A DNA stretch of 64,000 nucleotides, from positions 52,982 through 116,981 of the forward strand of contig RQOL01000447.1 in assembly GCA_013076295.1 (NCBI GenBank). Reading direction: 5' to 3'. The notes beneath the pieces were generated by a model. The model saw only the letters and a program-made list of their open reading frames with translations. It did no database searches and was not told where the DNA came from. The translations under genes were made by a program, and so were the position numbers. Source of the stretch: Sanderia malayensis. Lineage: Eukaryota; Cnidaria; Scyphozoa; Semaeostomeae; Pelagiidae. Shown here in pieces: positions 48,624 to 60,660 of the stretch; position 1 is the stretch's first letter, and each line of letters starts with the position of its first letter.

Positions 48624-51600
48624 AATCACCTCCCACCGAAAGTGGGAGGTGATTAAAAAGCGGGAAGTCATCAAAAGTGGGAAGTCAAGAAAACGTGGGA
48701 AGTCATCAAAAATGGGAAGTCATCAAAAGTGGTAAGTCAAAAAAGTGGGAAGTCATCAAAAGTGGGAAGGCATAAAAATTGGGAGGTCATGAAAACGTGG
48801 GAAGTCAAGAAAAAGTTGGAAGTCAAGAAAAAGTGGAAGTCATCAAAAGTGGGAAGTTATCAAAATTTGGAAGCCATCAAAAGTGGCAAGTCACCGAAAG
48901 TGGGAAGTCAAGAAAAAGTGAGAAGTCATGAAAAGTGGGAATTCTCCGAAAGTGGGAGGGCATCAAAATTGGGAAGTCATAAAAACGTGGGAAGGCATCA
49001 AAATTAGGAAGTCATCAAAAGTGGGAAATCATCAAAAATGGGAAGTCAAGAAAAACGTGGGAAGTCATCAAAAACGGGAAGTCAAAAAAATTGTGAAGTC
49101 ATCAAAAGTGGGAATTTATCAGAAGTGGGAAGTCATCAAAAGTGTGAAATCACCGAAAGTTGGATGTCAAGAAAAAGTGAGAAGTCATCAAAAGTGGGAA
49201 GTCAAGAAATTATGGGAAGTTAAGAAAAAGCGGGAAGTCGTCAAACGTGGGAAGCCATCAAAATTGGGAAGTCAAGAAAACGTGGGAAGTCATCAAAAGT
49301 GGCAAGCCATCATAAGTGGGAGTCAAAAAAAGTGGGAAGTTATCAAAAGCGGGAAGTCATCAAAAGTGGGAAGTTATCAAAAGTGGGAAGCCATCAAAAC
49401 TGGGAAGTCACCGAAAATAGGAACTCAAGAAAAAGTCGGAAGTCTTCAAAAGTGGGAATTTATCAAAAGTGGGAAGTTATCAAAAGTGGGAAGTCATAAC
49501 AGTGGGAAGTCACCGAAAGTGGGAAGCCAAGAAAAAGTGGGAAGTCATCGAAAGTGGGAAGGCACGAAAATTGGGAAGTCATGAAAACGTGGGAAGTCAA
49601 GAAAAAGTGGAAAGTCAAGAAAAAGTGGGAAGTCAAGAAAAAGTGGATAGTCATCAAAAGTGGGAAGTCATCAAAGTGGGAAGTCACCGAAAGTGGGAGG
49701 TGATTAAAAAGCGGGAAGTCATCAAAAGTGGGAGGTCAAAAAAAGTGGGAGGTCATCAAAAGTGGGAATTCACCGAAAATGGAAGGTGAAGAAAAAATGG
49801 GAAGTCATGAAAACTGGGAATTTCTCAAAAATGGGAAGTCATAAAAGTGGGAAGTTATCAAAAGTGGGAAGCCATCAAAAGTGGGAAGTCACCGAAAGTG
49901 GGAAGTCAAGAAAAAGTTGGAAATCATGAGAACTGGGAATTTATCAAAAATGGGAAGTCATAAAAAGTGGGAAGTCACTGAAAGTGCAGGTCAAGAAAAA
50001 GTGGGACGGCATCAAAATAGGGAAGTCAAGAAAACGTGGGAAGTCATCAAAAGTGGGAAGTCAAAAAAAGATGGAAGTTATCAAAAGCGGGAAGTCATAG
50101 AAAGTGGGAACTTATCAAAAGTGGGAAGTCATCAAATGTGGGAAGTCACTGAAAGTGGGAGGTCAAAAAAGTGGGAAGTCATCAAAAGTGGGAAGTCAAG
50201 AAAAAATGGGAAGTTAAGAAAAAGTAGGATGTCATCAAAACCGGGAAGTCATTAAAAATGGGAAGTCAAGATAAAATGGTAAGTTAAGAAAAAGTGGGAG
50301 GTCGTCAAATGTGGGAAGTCTTCAAAAATGGGAAGTCAAAAAAAGTGCTTAGTCAAGAAAACGTGGGAAGTCATCAAAAGGGGAAGTTATCAAAAGTGGC
50401 AAGCCATCAAATATGGGAAGTCACCGAAAGTGGGAAGTGAAGAAAAAGTGGGAAGTCATGAAAAGTGGCAATTTATCAAAAATGGGAAGCCATCAAAAGT
50501 GGGAAGTCACTGAAAGTGGGAGGTCAAGAAAAAGTGGGAAGTCATCAAAAGTGGAAATTTATCAGAAGTGGGAAGTCATCAAAAGTGGAAAGTCACCGAA
50601 AGTTGGATTTCAAGAAAAAGTGAGAAGTCATCAAAAGTGGGAATTCTCCGAAAGTGGGAAGTCATCAAAAGTGGGTAGTCATCAAATGTGGGGAGGCATC
50701 AAAATTGGGAAGTCATGAAAACGTGGGAAGTCAAGAAAAAGTGGGAATTCAAGAAAAAGTGGGAAGTCAAGAATAAGTGGGAAGTCAAGAAAAAGGGGAA
50801 GTCATCAAAAGTGGGAATATATCAGAAGTGGGAAGTCATCAAAAGGGGGAAGTCACCGAAAGTTGGATGTCAAGAAAAAGTGAGAAGTCATGAAAAGTGG
50901 GAAGTCAAGAAATTATGGCAAGTTAAGAAAAAGTGGGAAGTCGTCAAAAGTGGGAAGCCATCAAAATTGGGAAGTCAAGAAAACGTGGGAACTCATCAAA
51001 AGTGGGAAGTCATCAAAAGTGGCAGGTCAAAAAAGATGGAAGTATCAAAAGCGGGAAGTCATAGAAAGTGGGAAGTTATCAAAAGTGGGAAGCCATCAAA
51101 AGTGGGAAGTCAACGAAAGTAGGAAGTCAAGAAAAAGTGGGAAGTCATCAAAAGTGGGAATTTATCAAAAGTGGGAAGTCATCAAAAGTGGGAAGTCATC
51201 AAAAGTGGGAAGTCATTAAAAATGGGAAGTCAAGAAAACGTGGGAAGTCATCAAAAATGGGAAGTCATCAAAGTGGGAAGTCACCGAAAAGTGGAGGTGA
51301 TTAAAAAGCGGGAAGTCATCAAAAGTGGGAGGTCAAAAAAAGTGGAGGTCATCAAAAGTGGGAGGGCATCAAAATTGGGAAGTCATAAAAACGTGGGAAG
51401 GCATCAAAATTAGGAAGTCATCAAAAGTGGGAAGTCATCAAAAATGGGAAGTCAAGAAAACGTGGGAAGTCATCAAAAACGGGAAGTCAAAAAAATTGGG
51501 AAGTCATCAAAAGTGGGAATTTATCAGAAGTGGGAAGTCATCAAAAGTGTGAAATCACCGAAAGTTGGATGTCAAGAAAAAGTGAGAAGTCATCAAAAGT

Positions 51601-53108
51601 GGGAAGTCAAGAAATTATGGGAAGTTAAGAAAAAGCGGGAAGTCGTCAAAAGTGGGAAGCCATCAAAATTGGGAAGTCAAGAAAACTTGGGAAGTCATCA
51701 AAAGTGGGAAGCCATCATAAGTGGGAAGTCAAAAAAAGTGGGAAGTTATCAAAAGCGGGAAGTCATCAAAAGTGGGAAGTTATCAAAAGTGGGAAGCCAT
51801 CAAAACTGGGAAGTCACCGAAAGTAGGAACTCAAGAAAAAGTCGGAAGTCTTCAAAAGTGGGAATTTATCAAAAGTGGGAAGTTATCAAAAGTGGGAAGT
51901 CATAACAAGTGGGAAGTCACCGAAAGTGGGAAGCCAAGAAAAAGTGGGAAGTCATCGAAAGTGGGAAGGCACGAAAATTGGGAAGTCATGAAAACGTGGG
52001 AAGTCAAGAAAAAGTGGAAAGTCAAGAAGAAGTGGGAAGTCAAGAAAAAGTGGATAGTCATCAAAAGTGGGAAGTCATCAAAGTGGGAAGTCACCGAAAG
52101 TGGGAGGTGATTAAAAAGCGGGAGGTCATCAAAAGTGGGAGGACAAAAAAAGTGGGAGGTCATCAAAAGCGGGAATTCACCGAAAATGGAAGGTGAAGAA
52201 AAAATGGGAAGTCATGAAAACTGGGAATTTCTCAAAAATGGGAAGTCATAAAAAGTGGAAGTCACTGAAAGTGGAGGTCAACAAAAAGTGGGACGGCATC
52301 AAAATAGGGAGGTCAAGAAAACGTGGGAAGTCTTTAAAAATGGGAAGTCAAAAAAAGTGGGAAGTCAAAAAAACGTGGGAAGTCATCAAAAGTGGGAAGT
52401 TATCAAAAGTGGGAAGCCATCAAAAGTGGGAAGTCACCGAAAGTGGGAAGTCAAGAAAAAGTTGGAAATCATGAAAACTGGGAATTTATCAAAAATGGGA
52501 AGTCATAAAAAGTGGGAAGTCACTGAAAGTGCAGGTCAAGAAAAAGTGGGAAGTCATCAAAAGTGGGAAGTCAAGAAATTATGGGAAGTTAAGAAAAAGT
52601 GGGAACTCGTCAAAAGTGGGAAGCCATCAAAATTGGGAAGTCAAGAAAACGTGGGAAGTCATCAAAAGTGGGAATTTATCAAAAGTGGGAAGTCATCAAA
52701 ATGGGAGGTCATCAAAAGTGGGAAGTCATCAAAAGTGGGAAGTCACTGCAAGTGGGAGGTCAAGAAAAAGTGGGAAGTCATCAAAAGTGGGAAGTTATCA
52801 AAAGTGGGAGGTCATCAAAAGTGGGAAGTCATCAAAAGTGGGAAGTCACTGCAAGTGGGAAGTCAAGAAAAAGTGGGAAGTCATCAAAAGTGAGAAGTCA
52901 TGAAAAGTGGGAATTCTCCGAAAGTGGGAAGTCATCAAAAATGGGAAGTCATAAAAAGTGGGAAGTCACTGAAAGTGCAGGTCAAGAAAAAGTGGGACGG
53001 GATCAAAATAGGGAAGTCAAGAAAACGTGGGAAGTCATCAAAAGTGGGAAGTCAAAAAAAGATGGAAGTTATCAAAAGCGGGAAGTCATAGAAAGTGGGA
53101 ACTTATCA
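47609..53108 (+). repeat. ~5.57-kb tandem duplication, second copy
   Basis: It begins at a visible join near 47,600, where AACTTATCAAAATTGGGAAG replaces the usual AACTTATCAAAAGTGGGAAG, and is collinear with the first copy to about 53.1 kb, where AACTTATCAAAAGTGGG continues into the usual module. It contains hairpin 7 and differs from the first copy mainly by small monomer-multiple gaps. Confidence 0.8.
48624..48654. repeat. Perfect inverted repeat (hairpin 7)
   Basis: The core is identical, with the same upstream and downstream modules as hairpin 6, 5,462 bp away. It is the copy of hairpin 6 produced by tandem duplication. No further hairpin is seen to the end of the window. Confidence 0.95.
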
Positions 53109-53679
53109 AAAGTGGGAAGTCATCAAATGTGGGAAGTCACTGAAAGTGGGAGGTCAAGAAAAAGTGGGAAGTCATCAAAAGTGGGAAGTCAAGAAAAAAT
53201 GGGAAGTTAAGAAAAAGTAGTAGGATGTCAGCAAAACCGGGAAGTCATTAAAAATGGGAAGTCAAGATAAAATGGTAAGTTAAGAAAAAGTGGAGGTCGT
53301 CAAATGTGGGAAGTCTTCAAAAATGGGAAGTCAAAAAAAGTGCTTAGTCAAGAAAACGTGGGAAGTCATCAAAAGGGGAAGTTATCAAAAGTGGCAAGCC
53401 ATCAAATATGGGAAGTCACCGAAAGTGGGAAGTGAAGAAAAAGTGGGAAGTCATGAAAAGTGGCAATTTATCAAAAATGGGAAGCCATCAAAAGTGGGAA
53501 GTCACTGAAAGTGGGAGGTCAAGAAAAAGTGGGAAGTCATCAAAAGTGGAAATTTATCAGAAGTGGGAAGTCATCAAAAGTGGAAAGTCACCGAAAGTTG
53601 GATTTCAAGAAAAAGTGAGAAGTCATCAAAAGTGGGAATTCTCCGAAAGTGGGAAGTCATCAAAAGTGGGTAGTCATCA

Positions 53680-54550
53680 AAGTGGGGAGCATCAAAATTG
53701 GAAGTCATGAAAAACGTGGGAAGTCAGAAAAAGTGGGAATTCAAGAAAAAGTGGGAAGTCAGAATTGGGAAGTCAGAAAAAGGGGAAGTCATCAAAAGTG
53801 GGAATTATCAAAAAGCATAAAGGGGAAGTCAAAAGGTCAAGAAAAGTGGGAAGTCATCAAGTAAAAAGAGGGGAAGTCATCAAAAGTGGAAGTATATCAG
53901 AAGTGGAAGTCATCAAAAGTGGGGGGAAGATCAAGGGATCATCAAAGTGGGGCAAATTGGGTCATGAAAAGTGGGAAGAAGAAAAGTGAGAAGTCATGAA
54001 AAGTGGGAAGTCAAGAAATTATGGCAAGTTAAGAAAAAGTGGGAAGTCGTCAAAAGTGGGAAGCATCAAAATTGGGAAGTCAAGAAACGTGGGAACTCAT
54101 CAAAGTGGGAAGTCATCAAAAGTGGCAGGTCAAAAAAGATGGAAGTTATCAAAAGCGGGAAGTCATAGAAAGTGGGAAGTTATCAAAGTGGGAAGCCATC
54201 AAAAGTGGGAAGTCAACGAAAGTAGGAAGTCAAGAAAAAGTGGGAAGTCATCAAAAGTGGGAATTTATCAAAAGTGGGAAGTCATCAAAAGTGGGAAGTC
54301 ATCAAAAGTGGGAAGTCACTGAAAGTGGGAGGTCAAGAAAAAGTGGGAAGTCATCAAAAGTGGGAGTCAAATTGGGAAGTTAAAAACGTGGGAAGGCATC
54401 AAAAAGGAAGTCATCAAAAGTGGGAAGTCATAAAATGGGAAGTCAAAAAAACGTGGGAAGTCATCAAAACGGGAGTAAAAAAGGGAAGTCACAAAAAGTG
54501 GGAGGTCAAGAAAAGTGGGAGGTCATCAAAAGTGGAGGACATCAAAATTG
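53680..54550 (+). other. Most irregular stretch of the array
   Basis: Relative to 50.68-51.40 and 56.70-57.05 kb, this stretch has many single-base losses and, between about 53,800 and 53,970, a rearranged portion with unusual strings (AAAAAGCATAAAGGGGAAG, GGTCAAGAAAAG, AAGTAAAAAGAGGGGAAG, GGGGGGAAGATCAAGGGATC) that add about 100 bp over the intact copies. It is still recognisable satellite, not foreign DNA. Confidence 0.7.
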
Positions 54551-57500
54551 GGAAGTCATAAAAACGTGGGAAGGCATCAAAATTAGGAAGTCATCAAAAG
54601 TGGGAAGTCATCAAAAATGGGAAGTCAAGAAAACGTGGGAAGTCATCAAAAACGGGAAGTCAAAAAAATTGGGAAGTCATCAAAAGTGGGAATTTATCAG
54701 AAGTGGGAAGTCATCAAAAGTGTGAAATCACCGAAAGTTGGATGTCAAGAAAAAGTGAGAAGTCATCAAAAGTGGGAAGTCAAGAAATTATGGGAAGTTA
54801 AGAAAAAGCGGGAAGTCGTCAAAAGTGGGAAGCCATCAAAATTGGGAAGTCAAGAAACTTGGGAAGTCATCAAAAGTGGGAAGCCATCATAAGTGGGAAG
54901 TCAAAAAAAGTGGGAAGTTATCAAAAGCGGGAAGTCATCAAAAGTGGGAAGTTATCAAAAGTGGGAAGCCATCAAAACTGGGAAGTCACCGAAAGTAGGA
55001 ACTCAAGAAAAAGTCGGAAGTCTTCAAAAGTGGGAATTTATCAAAAGTGGGAAGTTATCAAAAGTGGGAAGTCATAACAAAGTGGGAAGTCACCGAAAGT
55101 GGGAAGCCAAGAAAAAGTGGGAAGTCATCGAAGTGGGAAGGCACGAAAATTGGGAAGTCATGAAAACGTGGGAAGTCAAGAAAAAGTGGAAAGTCAAGAA
55201 GAAGTGGGAAGTCAAGAAAAAGTGGATAGTCATCAAAAGGGGAAGTCATCAAAGTGGGAAGTCACCGAAAGTGGGAGGTGATTAAAAAGCGGGAGGTCAT
55301 CAAAAGTGGGAGGTCAAAAAAAGTGGGAGGTCATCAAAAGTGGGAATTCACCGAAAATGGGAAGGTGAAGAAAAAATGGGAAGTTATGAAAACTGGGAAT
55401 TCTCAAAAATGGGAAGTCATAAAAAGTGGAAGTCACTGAAAGTGGAGGTCAACAAAAAGTGGGACGGCATCAAAATAGGGAGGTCAAGAAAACGTGGGAA
55501 GTCTTTAAAAATGGGAAGTCAAAAAAAGTGGGAAGTCAAAAAAAACGTGGGAAGTCATCAAAAGTGGGAAGTTATCAAAAGTGGGAAGCCATCAAAAGTG
55601 GGAAGTCACCGAAAGTGGGAAGTCAAGAAAAAGTTGGAAATCATGAAAACTGGGAATTTATCAAAATGGGAAGTCATAAAAAGTGGGAAGTCACTGAAAG
55701 TGCAGGTCAAGAAAAAGTGGGACGGCATCAAAATGGGGAAGTCAAGAAAACGTGGGAAGTCATCAAAAGGGGGAAGTCAAAAAAAGATGGAAGTTATCAA
55801 AAGCGGGAAGTCATAGAAAGTGGGAACTTATCAAAAGTGGGAAGTCATCAAATGTGGGAAGTCACTGAAAGTGGGAGGTCAAGAAAAAGTGGGAAGTCAT
55901 CAAAAGTGGGAAGTCAAGAAAAAATGGGAAGTTAAGAAAAAGTAGGATGTCATCAAAACCGGGAAGTCATTAAAAATGGGAAGTCAAGATAAAATGGTAA
56001 GTTAAGAGAAAGTGGGAGGTCGTCAAATGTGGGAAGTCTTCAAAAATGGGAAGTCAAAAAAAGTGCTTAGTCAAGAAAACGTGGGAAGTCATCAAAAGTG
56101 GGAAGTTATCAAAAGTGGCAAGCCATCAAATATGGGAAGTGACCGAAAGTGGGAAGTGAAGAAAAAGTGGGAAGTCATGAAAAGTGGCATTTTATCAAAA
56201 ATGGGAAGCCATCAAAAGTGGGAAGTCACTGAAAGTGGGAGGTCAAGAAAAAGTGGGAAGTCATCAAAAGTGGAAATTTATCAGAAGTGGGAAGTCATCA
56301 AAAGTGGAAAGTCACCGAAAGTTGGATTTCAAGAAAAAGTGAGAAGTCATCAAAAGTGGGAAGTCAAGAAATTATGGGAAGTTAAGAAAAAGTGGGAACT
56401 CGTCAAAAGTGGGAAGCCATCAAAATTGGGAAGTCAAGAAAACGTGGGAAGTCATCAAAAGTGGGAATTTATCAAAAGTGGGAAGTCATCAAAAATGGGA
56501 GGTCATCAAAAGTGGGAAGTCATCAAAAGTGGGAAGTCACTGCAAGTGGGAGGTCAAGAAAAAGTGGGAAGTCATCAAAAATGGGAAGTTATCAAAAGTG
56601 GGAAGCCATCAAAAGTGGCAAGTCACCGAAAGTGGGAAGTCAAGAAAAAGTGAGAAGTCATGAAAAGTGGGAATTCTCCGAAAGTGGGAAGTCATCAAAA
56701 GTGGGTAGTCATCAAATGTGGGGAGGCATCAAAATTGGGAAGTCATGAAAACGTGGGAAGTCAAGAAAAAGTGGGAATTCAAGAAAAAGTGGGAAGTCAA
56801 GAATAAGTGGGAAGTCAAGAAAAAGGGGAAGTCATCAAAAGTGGGAATATATCAGAAGTGGGAAGTCATCAAAAGGGGGAAGTCACCGAAAGTTGGATGT
56901 CAAGAAAAAGTGAGAAGTCATGAAAAGTGGGAAGTCAAGAAATTATGGCAAGTTAAGAAAAAGTGGGAAGTCGTCAAAAGTGGGAAGCCAGCAAAATTGG
57001 GAAGTCAAGAAAACGTGGGAACTCATCAAAAGTGGAAAGTCATCAAAAGTGGGAGGTCAAAAAAAGATGGAAGTTATCAAAAGCGGGAAGTCATAGAAAG
57101 TGGGAAGTTATCAAAAGTGGGAAGCCATCAAAAGTGGGAAGTCACCGAAAGTAGGAAGTCAAGAAAAAGTGGGAAGTCATCAAAAGTGGGAATTTATCAA
57201 AAGTGGGAAGTCATCAAAAGTGGGAAGTCATCAAAAGTGGAATTCACTGAAAGTGGGAGGTCAAGAAAAAGTGGGAAGTCATCAAAAGTGGGAAGTCAAG
57301 AAAAAATGGGAAGTTAAGAAAAAGTAGGATGTCATCAAAACCGGGAAGTCATCAAAAATGGGAAGTCAAGAAAACGTGGGAAGTAATCAAAAATGGGAAG
57401 TCATCAAAAGTGGTAAGTCGAAAAAGTGGGAAGTCATCAAAAGTGGGAAGGCATAAAAATTGGGAGGTCATGAAAACGTGGGAAGTCAAGAAAAAGTTGG

Positions 57501-58779
57501 AAGTCAAGAAAAAGTGGGAAGTCAAGAAAAATTGGGAAGTCATCAAAAGTGGGAATTTATCAAAAGTGGGATGTCATCAAAAGTGGGAATTCACCGAAAA
57601 TGGCAGGTGAAGAAAAAATGGGAAGTCATCAAAACTGGGAAGTCAAGAAAGAATGGTAAGTTAAGAAAAAGTGGGAGGTCGTCATATGTGGGAAGTCTTC
57701 AAAAATAGGAAGTCAAAAAAAGTGGGAAGTCAAGAAACGTGGGAAGTCAAGAAAAAGTGGAAAGTCAAGAAAAAGTGGGAAGTCAAGAAAAAGTGGATAG
57801 TCATCAAAAGTGGGAAGTCATCAAGTGGGAAGTCACCGAAAGTGGGAGGTGATTAAAAAGCGGGAAGTCATCAAAAGTGGGAGGTCAAAAAAAGTGGGAG
57901 GTCATCAAAAGTGGGAGGGCATCAAAATTGGGAAGTCATAAAAACGTGGGAAGGCATCAAAATTAGGAAGTCATCAAAAGTAGGAAGTCATTCAAAAATG
58001 GGAAGTCAAGAAAACGTGGGAAGTCATCAAAAGCGGGAAGTCAAAAAAATTGGGAAGTCATCAAAAGTGGGAAGTCAAAAAAAGTGGGAAGTCATCAAAA
58101 GTGGGTAGTCATCAAATGTGGGGAGGCATCAAAATTGGGAAGTCATGAAAACGTGGGAAGTCAAGAAAAAGTGGGAATTCAAGAAAAAGTGGGAAGTCAT
58201 CAAAAGTGGGAATTTATCAGAAGAGGGAAGTCATCAAAAGTGTGAAATCACCGAAAGTTGGATGTCAAGAAAAAGTGAGAAGTCATCAAAAGTGGGAAGT
58301 CAAGAAATTATGGGAAGTTAAGAAAAAGCGGGAAGTCGTCAAAAGTGGGAAGCCATCAAAATTGGGAAGTCAAGAAAACGTGGGAAGTCATCAAAAGTGG
58401 GAAGCCATCATAAGTGGGAAGTCAAAAAAAGTGGGAAGTTATCAAAAGCGGGAAGTCATCAAAAGTGGGAAGTTATCAAAAGTGGGAAGCCATCAAAACT
58501 GGAAAGTCACCGAAAGTAGGAACTCAAGAAAAAGTCGGAAGTCTTCAAAAGTGGGAATTTATCAAAAGTGGGAAGTTATCAAAAGTAGGAAGTCATAACA
58601 AGTGGGAAGTCACCGAAAGTGGGAAGCCAAGAAAAAGTGGGAAGTCATCGAAAGTGGGAAGGCACGAAAATTGGGAAGTCATGAAAACGTGGGAAGTCAA
58701 GAAAAAGTGGAAAGTCAAGAAAAAGTGGGAAGTCAAGAAAAAGTGGATAGTCATCAAAAGTGGGAAGTCATCAAAGTGG

Positions 58780-58825
58780 GAAGTCACCGAAAGTGGGAGG
58801 TGATTAAAAAAGCGGGAAGTCATCA
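58780..58825 (+). other. Junction where a hairpin appears to have been deleted
   Basis: Other superunits run from AAGTGGATAGTC to CACCGAAAGTGGGAGGTGAT, then about 200 bp, then the hairpin, whose right half is the same CACCGAAAGTGGGAGGTGAT string, then GCGGGAAGTCATC and GTCAAGAGAAAATGGG. Here the first copy of that string is followed at once by GTCAAGAGAAAATGGG-type sequence. One of the two direct repeats, the roughly 205 bp between them and the hairpin left arm are missing, as expected from recombination between the repeats. Confidence 0.75.
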
Positions 58826-58953
58826 AAAGTGGGAAGTCAAGAGAAAATGGGAAGTTAAGAAAAAGTAGGAAGTCATCAAAACCGGCAAGTCACCAAAAAT
58901 GGGAAGTCAAGAAAACGTGGAAAGTCATCAAAAATGGGAAGTCATCAAAAAGT

Positions 58954-59750
58954 GGGAAGTCAAAAAAGTGGGAGTCAAGAAAACGTGGGAAGTCATCAAA
59001 AGTGGGCAGTTATCAAAAGTGGGAAGTCATCAGCAGTGGGAAGTTATCAAAAGTGAGAGGCCATCAAAAGTGAAAAGTCACCGAAAGTGGGAAGTCAAGA
59101 AAAAATTGGCAGGTCATCAAAAGTGGGAAGGCATAAAAATGGGGAAGTCGTGAAAACGTGGGAAGTCAAAAAAAGTTGGAAGTCAACAAAAAGTGGGATG
59201 TCAAGAAAAAGTGGGAAGTCATCAAAAGTGGGAATTTATCAAAAGTGGGAAGCCATCAAAAGTGGGAATTCGCCGAAAATGGGAGGTGAAGAAAAAATGG
59301 GAAGTCATCAAAAGTGGGAAGTCAAGAAAAAATGGTAAGTTAAGAAAAAGTGGGAGGTCATCAAATGTGGGAAGTCTTCAAAAGTTGGAAGTCAAAAAAA
59401 GTGGGAAGTCAAGAAACGTGGGAAGTCATCAAAAGTGGGAAGTTAGCAAAAGTGGGAAGCCATCAAAAGTGGGAAGTCACCGAAAGTGGGAAGTCAAAAA
59501 AAAGTGGGAAGTCATGAAAAGTGGGAATTCTCCGAAAGTGGGAAGTCAAGAAAAAGTGGGAAGTGAGCAAAAGTGGGATGGCATACAAATTGGGAAGTCA
59601 TGAAAACGTGGGAAGTCAAGAAAAGTGGTAAGTCAAGAAGAAGTGGGAAGTCAAGAAAAAATGGGAAGGCATCAAAATTAGGAAGTCATGAAAAGTGGGA
59701 AGTCAAGAAAATATGGGAAGTTAAGAAAAACATGGGAAGCCATCAAAAGT
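58954..59750 (+). repeat. ~0.8-kb post-hairpin module, copy marked by CAGCAG
   Basis: This is the module that follows hairpins 1-5, here without the hairpin. It carries three variants found elsewhere only at 61857-62650: CATCAGCAGTGGG (usual CATCAACAG), AATTGGCAGGTC (usual AATTGGGAGG) and GTCAAAAAAAAGTGGG. The offset between the two copies is 2,903 bp at both GGGAAGTCAAAAAAGTGGG and CAGCAGTGGG. Confidence 0.8.
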
Positions 59751-60660
59751 GGGAATCACCAAAAGTGGGAAGTCAAAAAAATGGAAGTCATCAAAAGTGG
59801 GAATATCAAAAGTGGGAAGTCATGGGCAAGTGGGAAGTCAAAAAAGTGGGAAGTCATCAAAAGTGGGAAGTTATCAAAAGTGGGAAGCCATCAAAAGTGG
59901 AAGTCACCGAAAGTGGGGAAGTCAAGAAAAAGTGGAAATCATGAAAACTGGAAAAAATTATCAAAAATGGGAAGTCATAAAAAGTGGGAAGTCACTGAAA
60001 GTGCAGGTCAAGAAAAAGTGGGACGGATCAAAATAGGGAAGTCAAGAAAACGTGGAAGTCATCAAAAGTGGGAAGTCAAAAAAAATGAAGTTATCAAAAG
60101 CGGGAAGTCATAGAAAGTGGGAACTTATCAAAAGTGGGAAGTCATCAAATGTGGGAAGTCACTGAAAGTGGGAGGTCAAGAAAAAGTGGGAAGTCATCAA
60201 AAGTGGAAGTCAAGAAAAAATGGGAAGTTAAGAAAAAGTAGGATGTCAGCAAAACGGAAGTCATAAAATGGGAATCAAGAAAAAATGTAATTAAGAAAAG
60301 TGGAAGTCGTCAAATGTGGGAAGTCTCAAAAATGGAAGTCAAAAAATGCTTAGTCAAGAAAGTGGGAAGTCATCAAAAGGGGAAGTTATCAAAAGTGGCA
60401 AGCCATCAAATATGGGAAGTCACCGAAAGTGGGAAGAAAAAAGTGGGAAGTCATGAAAGTGGCAATTATCAAAAATGGGAAGCCATCCAAAGTGGGAAGT
60501 CACTGAAAGTGGGAGGTCAAAAAAAGTGGGAAGTCATCAAAAGTGGAAATTTATCAGAAGTGGAAGTCATCAAAAGTGGAAAGTCACCGAAAGTTGGATT
60601 TCGAGTGAGAAGTATCAAAATTGAGGGGAAGTCATCAAAAGTGGGTAGTCATCAAATGTG
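59740..60660 (+). other. Indel-dense satellite patch
   Basis: Frequent base losses and gains occur (GGGAATCACCAAAAG, CATGGGCAAGTGGG, CTGGAAAAAATTATC, AAAATGTAATTAAG, TTTCGAGTGAGAAGTATC) compared with intact modules near 22.0-22.4 and 44.7-45.1 kb. A milder patch of the same kind follows at about 61570-62170. Confidence 0.7.
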
